A stretch of DNA of 64,000 nucleotides, taken from the NCBI GenBank assembly GCA_018524725.1, contig JAEUWP010000219.1:39295-103294 (forward strand), read 5' to 3'. Below are positions 57,073 through 64,000 of the stretch, one piece after another (the stretch's first letter is position 1; the number at the start of each line of letters is the position of its first letter). The stretch comes from Podaxis mareebaensis (taxonomy: Eukaryota; Basidiomycota; Agaricomycetes; Agaricales; Agaricaceae). A model generated the notes under the pieces. That model saw only the letters and a list, made by a program, of their open reading frames with translations, was not told the origin of the DNA and searched no databases. The position numbers and the translations under genes are program-made.

Positions 57073-59050
57073 ATGCCGCCAAAGGTGATTCTGATTCTAG
57101 AAGCATAAGAAAGCTTCCTTTTCTCAAAGATTTTTATCTTTTCTTTTAGAGAAAACTTGCCGACGATGACTCGAGGGAAGCCACGCGGTCGACTCGCAGT
57201 TCGACGCGTAGCAAGGCCAATACTACGAAGAGTGGGACTGCGGAAAACCTATCCAACAAGTCAGCAACAAAGCGGCCAAGTAAAGCTTCGCTAAAGAACC
57301 AGGGGTCAGCCACAGTATGCTTTACTCTGACCAGCTGATTCGGATGCTATTCTAGGGAAGATCATGAGGATTCGGTTGAGCAACAGGTATCTTCACCTCG
57401 ATGATTTGTTTGCTTTTGCTAATAGCAACTGCAGCCTGCGAAAAGGGCGAGAACAACGAAAAGCAATGCGAGGGGAAAGAAACAGATGAAATCCAGTGCT
57501 GTTAGGTGGGTATATCACCCGAAATGGGCTGGAGCACCGACTAATCCCACCGATTTCGTATCCGTTTGTGGTAAACTCAATTTCAATGTTGCGTTAAACG
57601 GGGGACCAAAACAGCAACGATGATGTAAGCACGACCTCTTTTTTGGAAAATTCTCAGGGCTGACCAACATACTCAAAACAGCAAAGCGGTGCTACTAGAC
57701 AGACGCTAGTCGAGTGAGTTGCATCTTTTGACATATTTACACAGCTCCTCGACCCTTCGACCCTTACCCTCGGGAGTGTTCAAGTACTCTCTCCATCTGC
57801 CTGGGAGTGCCGTTGGATGTAGCACTATGCCCTTTTGTTCTATGTTCTTCTGCTGTTCATCTAACCAAACGAAACTCATCTACAGCGACGAGGACCACAA
57901 GGTCAAGCAAAGCAAGTCTTCATCCACTACTGTGAGTTTCATGCCTTGTTCTGGTTACATCGAGCTAATCATGGGCGTTAGCATGTCGAACCACCTTCAG
58001 CTAACCTTAAAGCCACTGAACCACCTAAAGCCACTGCGATACCTCCTAATAAGGACGAACCATATACTCCCCACCGTGCCCTCGCTCTATTCGAGACTTA
58101 TGCCGACTCGGATGAACCTGATGTCATTGGGCCGGAAGGATTCGAGAAGCTCTGCGCTGATGCAGGACTCTCTATGGAGGGTTCGGCCCCATTGATTTTG
58201 GCATGGCAAATGGAGGCAAAGGAAATGGCTAAGATATCGAAGGAAGAGTGGGTTAAGGGCACAAGCGCTCTTCGGTGTGTTTGCTCTTTCCGTTTTTGAT
58301 GCTGTTATCCTCACCCACCCTTGTTTCAGGATATCGTCGCCACAGCACCTCGCTACTGCACTGACCGACCTTGAAAATCTCCTCATATGCGACAAACCTC
58401 CTATCAAGAAACCTAGCACAGATCCCTATGACCGAACTAGGTATTGGACTTACGTTTCGGATCCTAAGGATGCTTTCCACAAGCTCTATATTTATTGTTT
58501 CATGCTCGTAAAACCGCCGTATGTCCCAAGTTTTCTTGTTCATCGTCCCAAAGCTGACGCGCAACGCCTACGTCATCCAGTTCCTCGAAAAATATTGAGA
58601 TGGAGGTCTGTCGCCGCTTTTGATGTTCCGCCCGAATACTTGCTCATTTGCAATCAGACCGCGGTGGCTTTTTGGTCCGTCCTGTTAGGACCGAAGTACC
58701 CGCTCATGAAAGAGGTTCTCGAGTTCATCAATGTTGAATGGTCCATATTTCGTTCATCTACATTCGCTGATGCCCATTATAGGAGAAGGGAACCTACCGC
58801 GCAGCGAACAAGGATCTCTGGAACATGGTACGCTTTGTATCCCTCTGCAGACCATCCATTGCGGTACTGATAAACCATCTAGATGCTCGAGTTCTGCGAG
58901 ACGGTGAACCCGAACCTTGACAACTTCGAGGCCGATGGGGTTAGTAATTCCGGTTCTGACCGATTCACTAGTGGCTAATATATTCTATAGGCGTGGCCCA
59001 CCCTTCTTGACGAGTTTGCGTCTTGGAAGAAGGCCAAGTCAGAGGCCTGA
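57073..59050 (+). CDS. DCN1-like cullin neddylation factor with long N-terminal extension
   Basis: DCN1-type proteins help attach NEDD8 to cullins. The C-terminal neddylation domain is clear: ALFETYADSDEPDVIGPEGFEKLC, LILAWQMEAKEMAKISKEEW, then KDAFHKLYIYCFMLVKPP, TAVAFWSVLLGPKYPLMKEVLEFIN, EKGTYRAANKDLWNM, LEFCETVNPNLDNFE and AWPTLLDEFASWKKAKSEA, ending in TGA 59048-59050. About ten introns. The N-terminus starts MPPK on a 12-base exon (57073-57084), followed by a basic, Ser/Thr-rich part (RSTRSSTRSKANTTKSG). This low-complexity extension is unlike the UBA-type N-terminus of some homologues. Small exons near 57360-57700 are uncertain. The domain order itself is sound. Confidence 0.85.
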
Positions 59051-59486
59051 TCGGCGAAGGGTTGGTCTTTTCAAGGACTATTTCTCTGTGCATTGTTATA
59101 TCTCCTTATGCATTATCCTCTACAGTCTCATTTCATTCCTGTCTCATCCTTTGCATTGCCGTCATGTTATTCTGTTATGGTTCCATGCCTCGTCTAGTAA
59201 CCTCCTGGGATCACTGAACTGTATTCCATGTTCACCGTCGCATATCTAGCCTTCATTTCACCCATTGGATTGGGGGAAGGAATGCAATTTCATTACTGAA
59301 TAAAGTATATCCTGAGAGCAAACCAAAAAAGGGTAAATACAACAACTAACAACGTAGATATCCATTACCGTCGTCACGATTCATGATCATTGGTAAAGGT
59401 TCATCGCGTGACATCATAACGTCGATAAGCAAAGAAAATAGAGCGTCAAGGGTATCCTAAAGTCCGTGTTCCACCCCACAAACCCT
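59051..59486. other. Convergent 3' flanks
   Basis: The DCN1-like gene ends on the plus strand and the aldehyde dehydrogenase gene ends on the minus strand. No gene seen. Confidence 0.55.
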
Positions 59487-61938
59487 TTATTGCTTCGCAG
59501 CGCGGTAAAGAGCAAGGAGGCCAGCGATTCTAGTGCGCCATCTATCGCCATACAAGAACCTGACCAGTCCACTTGTGAACTCCCTGTCATTCAAGTTAGC
59601 CTTTGCATGGACATTAGCGAAAGAAGCTACGCACCAACTCCAGTACAAGGAACGTAGAGGATAGTCAAGGACCTTCGGTATGCTCGTTTGGATGATTCGA
59701 GGGAATCTGTCAATGACGATTGCTTTAGGGTTCGTTAGAGCACGGAGACCCTCGGGTCCACCAAAGCGGCCATATCCGCTACCCTTGACACCGCCAAATG
59801 GCAGATCTTGGCTATTATTCAAATCTAGTCAGTGTGTGCGTTTTGTGCCCCAGGATCAGCTCTTACTTGATCTGTTGGGAGACGTGTTAATGAGTAAAGA
59901 GATTAAGGAGGAAATGGCTTACATAGAAGACACCGAAATCATTGATTGAGACCATACCGCACTCCAACTGTTTCGCCACGTTTAGGCACTCATCTTGGTC
60001 GGGACCAAAGACACTAGCACCAAGACCATAACGTGTGCCATTTGCAATGTCAATAGCGTCTTGAATCGTCTCATAGGGCATAAGAAGAGCAATAGGCGCA
60101 AAGACTATTGATTGACCACCCAAATCGTCAGTACCAGACGCCACACAAGAACATAGAGGACAGAAAAACTCACGCTCAATGTTCGCAATTTCCATTTCCT
60201 TTGTAACTGAACCAACAATCGTCGGCGTGAAGTAGTATCCGTAGCCCAGGTGCGGATGCCTATACTCCTTCCCGGGAGTGGTACCAACTCCCTCGACTTG
60301 GCATCCCAATTCCTCTGCATCATGAATGACTTTTTCCAAGCCGCCAAACCGGTTACCATTGATCATGGATCCACAATCGATAGTGGGGATATATCCCTCT
60401 GGTGAAGGTGTCAAGACGGAGCCAGTACGGAGTCTCTTGACACGATCGGAGAGCGTTTCATACAAGGCATCATATTGATCTTCTTGGACGAGGATACGTT
60501 CAATGCCGATGCAGTTTTGACCCATGTTTTGGCTGTGGCGAAAAGTATGAGTAAGCAAGGTGAATGGCTTACAATGCAGGAATGAAATGCGCTTACAAGA
60601 CACCGCGCATAAGGACGCTAGACCATTTCTCCAGGTCGGTATTGGGAAGAATGATGGCAGGGTCCTTTCCACCAAGTTCGAGGGTAACCGGAGTCAAATT
60701 CACAGCGGCGTCCTTTGCAACCTATACCCATAAGGGAGTACGGTCAAGGTTTTCGTCAGGCAGTAAAAAAGCAGGAACGGAGGCCTAACCAATTTACCAA
60801 CAGGCTCCGAACCAATGAACGTAATGTGCTTGATCTCGGGGGACTGGGTCAAAGCGTGCGCATCCTCAGGATAACAGCATACAAGCTGGACGAGTTCAGG
60901 ATCATGTCCACACACGCGCAAAGCTTCTTGGATAGCACCAACAAACCAAGCGCTGGACCAAATAACGTTCTCGGAGCATTTCAATACAACGCCGTTGCCT
61001 GCAAAGATACCAGCCAAGATGGGGGACCACGCATTGTGGAGTGCTAAAAGGAGAAAAGGGCAGAAAAGCGTGCGGTCGTAAGATTCATGAAATCAGCGAG
61101 CAAGTTCATAACGTACGATAGTTCCAGGATGTAATCGCAGCAACAACACCGAGTGGTTCATAGTGTACCTCTCCAATCTTGTACGAGAGCATCAGGTTGG
61201 TCGAACGTCTTTCAGGTCGCAGAGCCTTTTCGCCGTGGTTGATGAGCCATTCCATCTTTGAACACGTAGTCATAATTTCACCCAAAGCCGCATCAATCAC
61301 TAAAACACAAAACGAGACAAAATGAGAAACCATGAAAGAAAGGAAGACAAAAATCCACGTACGAGTCTTTCCAGTGTCCCTACAAGCAATCCGCGCACAT
61401 GCATCCTGATTGTCCACCAACCACTTCAGAAGCGTCCTTATGACCCTCCGTCTCTGGGTAAACGTCGTATGCCTCCAAGACTTTTGCGCCTCCTTGGCCC
61501 ACTCAATCTTTTGCGCAATCTCATCAGGCGTATCCGCTGAAACTGTGGCGAGGTGAAGGCCAGTAGCGGGGTCGAACGCAGTGATGAATTTGCGGTCGGC
61601 AACGGGAAATAGGGAGCTCAGTTCAGCGTTTTCGATGTGTGATTGGATGTTGGCGTCGGTTATGGTTTGACCTCTCCAGTCTGGATTTGCTTGCTGTTGA
61701 GTACGTCAGTTGGATTGTCGGAGAAACAACCACAAGAGGGACGCACTTCGGGTATGGAGTATTGGAATGGAATAGGGCTATTGTGTTTCTTATGATATTT
61801 TTGCACAACAGTATAAATGCCAAATGCGAAAAATAGGGTGAGGGGGTAGATGGGATCGAACCATCCGGACCCGCGGTCATCAGCTGCGAGGCGCGTTGTG
61901 AGGCGGGGATGCAGCATCAAAGATATGATGGCATCCAT
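59487..61938 (-). CDS. Membrane-anchored aldehyde dehydrogenase, MSC7 type
   Basis: This ALDH superfamily branch is anchored by an N-terminal helix and oxidises aldehydes with NAD(P). The start (61938) gives MDAIISLML, then WFDPIYPLTLFFAFGIYTVV as a probable membrane helix (about 61810-61870), FSDNPTDVLNSKQIQTGEVKP, the beta-strand NTPE-like EVHYEPLGVVAAITSWNY, ILAGIFAGNGVVLKCSENVIWSS, HDPELVQLVCCYPEDA, ITFIGSEPVGK (about 60830), LELGGKDPAIILPN, the catalytic Cys in GQNCIGIER (about 60520), AEELGCQVEG, NGTRYGLGASVFG and DLPFGGVKGSGYGRFGG (about 59780). The stop is at 59487. About nine introns. The last may be a 51-base intron that leaves the frame open when unspliced (YWSW joined to EFTSGLVRFLYG). 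Confidence 0.9.
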
Positions 61939-62443
61939 GATGATGGTCGTGGTTCAGGACACGAAGAACGCTTGGTACAGACTTGTAGGAGAGATCGACT
62001 TGGACACGAAATCGAACAACACGCGACTGCAAATTCAATTTCAAACACGACGTCACGTGCAACAATCTCGGGCTCACACGCTGCGTCCAGCGCTCAGTGG
62101 CAATTCAAGAGCCTGCCAGTGCCAGCTGTCAGACATGCCATATAGTGAAAATTGTTGCATGTATAAAAGCAATATTGACAATGGTGGTCACTAAGTAGTA
62201 GTAACTTGAATATTATCGAGGTCCGATGCTAACATTACTTTAAAGAAATCCTCGAGAGAAAGAAAAAGGATTTAAAGAAAGGGCGGCGGAAGAAACGCCA
62301 GTAGATGAGAAAACGGAAAGGGCCAGGAATACCAGATATGCATGAGGACAAATTATGGTAGGCAGAAAACTAACAAAAACAATCGCAAAATCGCAGACGC
62401 AGAAAGTTGCATCTAAACCGTCCCTGTCGTATTCATATCACGA
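61939..62443. other. Upstream of ALDH, downstream flank of next gene
   Basis: About 500 bases with no gene. Four TGCCA-type pentamers cluster at 62097-62143, outside the transposon block, so I read that as chance. Confidence 0.5.
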
Positions 62444-64000
62444 CTAGCCCTCCTTGGCCGCATCCTTCATACTCCCAACTGACCCCTTCCTCAATCCACC
62501 GAAATGGCTGAACCTTTTCAGCCCTGCGAGCCCGCTCTTCGTCTTCTTGTGTCCTTGTTGCTTTCCACTCGAAGATGAATCGACCGACTTGATGCTAGCT
62601 GCATCCGCCTCCTTCTGCTTCTGTACCTCCGCTACGCTCTCGACGTGCACAGTCTCTGAATCGTCGCTTGATTGGGATTCAAGCGGCACAATACCAGAGG
62701 TTCCACCGGTGCCAATTAATCTAACTGTCGTCTTTGGTGGCTCCTCTTCTGCCTGTTCCTCTTTCTCCTTGTCTGCTTTTTCCTCTTTCTTTCCATCATC
62801 ATGATCCGAATCGTCTTCGTCTTCATCATCTTCTTCCTCCTTACCCCCCTTCTTTACCTCGGACTCGATCACAAACTCAGCATCGACCAACTTTGGAGAC
62901 TCCGTCAGCGGCTGATCAACACCAACCACAACCGGCGACCCAGACGCCGACACCTGCGGCTGAATAGGCTTCGTCTCCAACGATCCTCTAACCGAATCCG
63001 CCAACAAATCCGCAGGCGTGACAACAGGCTCAGGTTGCCCATCAGTAAGTGGATCAACCAACGCCCGCACCAGAGGCGTCGAAGCATCTGCAGGTGGCGA
63101 CATGACGTCCGCAAGTGCGAGTCCAGCTGCATGCGGAACAGGGTCTATAGGTTTCAACGGTTGTGCTACCCCCCTCCGAGCGGCTGAAGCCATAGTTTGT
63201 TGTGGTGGTTGAACCTGGTCAGGAATGCCGCGGCCACGGCCGGCCTCGAGGTCTCCACCCTCCTCATCAAAGGAAGACGGTGGAGATGGCGATTCCTCAA
63301 TATCTTGCACGGTTGGTAGATCAACTGGACGCGGTGCAGGAGGTTTCGTCACAGAGATGGTGGGTATATTCTGCGAGACGCGCTTCCCGTTGAGCGCGAG
63401 TGTGGTGGGTGGAGGGATTGGTTCATCAACATCCGCAAGGACAGGGATGGGTATTTCGGCGCCGGTTCCATGGCCGACATCCATCACCTCAAGTCCCACT
63501 TTATCCATACCCTGCAACGAGCGCTCTTTTGTTAGAAATCTCGAAATATAATACTGGTGCTGTGACAACTGCGCACAAAAGATAAGACCTACCTTTCCTT
63601 TAACATCCTCCTCCGGAGGTAAAAGCGATACATCCGTTATAACACCCGCCTCATGCCACTTTCTCAGACTCCGGTCTGCCCAAGCCTCCATAACATTCCA
63701 GCCCTTGTACTCCCCAACCAACCTCAACCCAGCAACACCACTCGTATCACCTCCCCCATCCCCCTGCCCCCTCCCCTTCCCATCATAAAAGTAACTCTCA
63801 TACCCAATCTCATCCTCACTATCATCGCTCGCCTCCGCAGGCCCCAACTCAAACCCCTCCCCACTCTCCAACTCCTCCGCAAAACTCGCAAGCCACTTCG
63901 CCCACCCATCCGGTCCATCCCCCCTCCAAAGCACAACCTTCGTATCAAAATCCCTCCCAAACACAATAACCTGCCGAACCTGCCCACCCTCCGCAGGATT
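62444..64000 (-). CDS. Large acidic protein, partial (runs off the right edge)
   Basis: The frame is open from position 64000 to a stop at 62444-62446, with no ATG needed in the window, so the 5' end is outside. The N-terminal visible part contains GDGPDGWAKWLASFAEELESGEGF, GYESYFYDGKG and VGEYKGWNVMEAWADRSLRKWHEAG. The rest is Pro/Ser-rich and then highly acidic and basic by turns (EEEDDEDEDDSDHDDGKKEEK), ending KRFSHFGGLRKGSVGSM. A likely intron at 63512-63592 (GTAGGT...TTGCAG with a TTTCTAAC branch) is 81 bases long and contains no stop, so a read-through product is also possible. I do not recognise the family. No membrane helix or signal seen. Confidence 0.75.
   Translation of the reverse strand, partial: NPAEGGQVRQVIVFGRDFDTKVVLWRGDGPDGWAKWLASFAEELESGEGFELGPAEASDDSEDEIGYESYFYDGKGRGQGDGGGDTSGVAGLRLVGEYKGWNVMEAWADRSLRKWHEAGVITDVSLLPPEEDVKGKVGLIFCAQLSQHQYYISRFLTKERSLQGMDKVGLEVMDVGHGTGAEIPIPVLADVDEPIPPPTTLALNGKRVSQNIPTISVTKPPAPRPVDLPTVQDIEESPSPPSSFDEEGGDLEAGRGRGIPDQVQPPQQTMASAARRGVAQPLKPIDPVPHAAGLALADVMSPPADASTPLVRALVDPLTDGQPEPVVTPADLLADSVRGSLETKPIQPQVSASGSPVVVGVDQPLTESPKLVDAEFVIESEVKKGGKEEEDDEDEDDSDHDDGKKEEKADKEKEEQAEEEPPKTTVRLIGTGGTSGIVPLESQSSDDSETVHVESVAEVQKQKEADAASIKSVDSSSSGKQQGHKKTKSGLAGLKRFSHFGGLRKGSVGSMKDAAKEG

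Noticed and set aside
61840..61870. GGTTCGATCCC on the minus strand, a good tRNA B-box match
   Set aside because: It lies inside the aldehyde dehydrogenase start exon and encodes WFDPI; no cloverleaf around it.
1..64000. CRISPR array or bacterial-type operons
   Set aside because: No regularly spaced direct repeats; genes are intron-rich and eukaryotic.

Overview
The window is nuclear DNA of a filamentous basidiomycete, most likely an Agaricomycete. Genes are split by many short GT-AG introns of about 50-70 nt with CTAAC/CTGAC-like branch sites. The gene content is typical of such fungi: cerato-platanin, secreted GH10/GH3/GH88 enzymes, a fused thiamine enzyme THI6, an F-box/LRR protein, a KDZ transposon and a fungal copia element. 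I cannot name the species.

The window has two parts. Positions 1 to about 15.7 kb are a decayed, CpG-poor transposon block. It starts with a Ty1/copia retrotransposon whose pol frame is still colinear but carries 13 stops, 11 of them TGA. After its LTR come a broken KDZ transposase on the minus strand and four unrecognised broken genes, two per strand. The block ends with a relic of a fungal membrane-protein gene lying in 785 bases without a single CpG. Arginine codons turned into TGA/TGC, and repeats that differ TG against CA, point to deamination of methylated CpG.

From about 15.8 kb to the end the DNA is CpG-rich and holds ordinary genes. In order: THI6 (-), a membrane sensor-like protein (-), GH3 beta-glucosidase (-), a small conserved gene (-), cerato-platanin (+), TATA-binding protein (-), VPS1 dynamin (-), F-box/LRR protein (-), GH88-type glycosidase (+), NTF2 (-), divergent from a conserved unnamed gene (+), an H15-domain proline/glutamine-rich protein (+), GH10 xylanase (-), a beta-sheet fungal protein (+), CIA2/MIP18 (-), DCN1-like protein (+), MSC7-type aldehyde dehydrogenase (-) and a partial acidic protein running off the right edge (-).

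Functionally, housekeeping genes (transcription, vesicle fission, nuclear import, Fe-S assembly, neddylation, thiamine) are interleaved with secreted plant-polymer enzymes. I see no operon-like arrangement, tRNA, rRNA or CRISPR array. Exon borders were set by eye from splice signals and family similarity.
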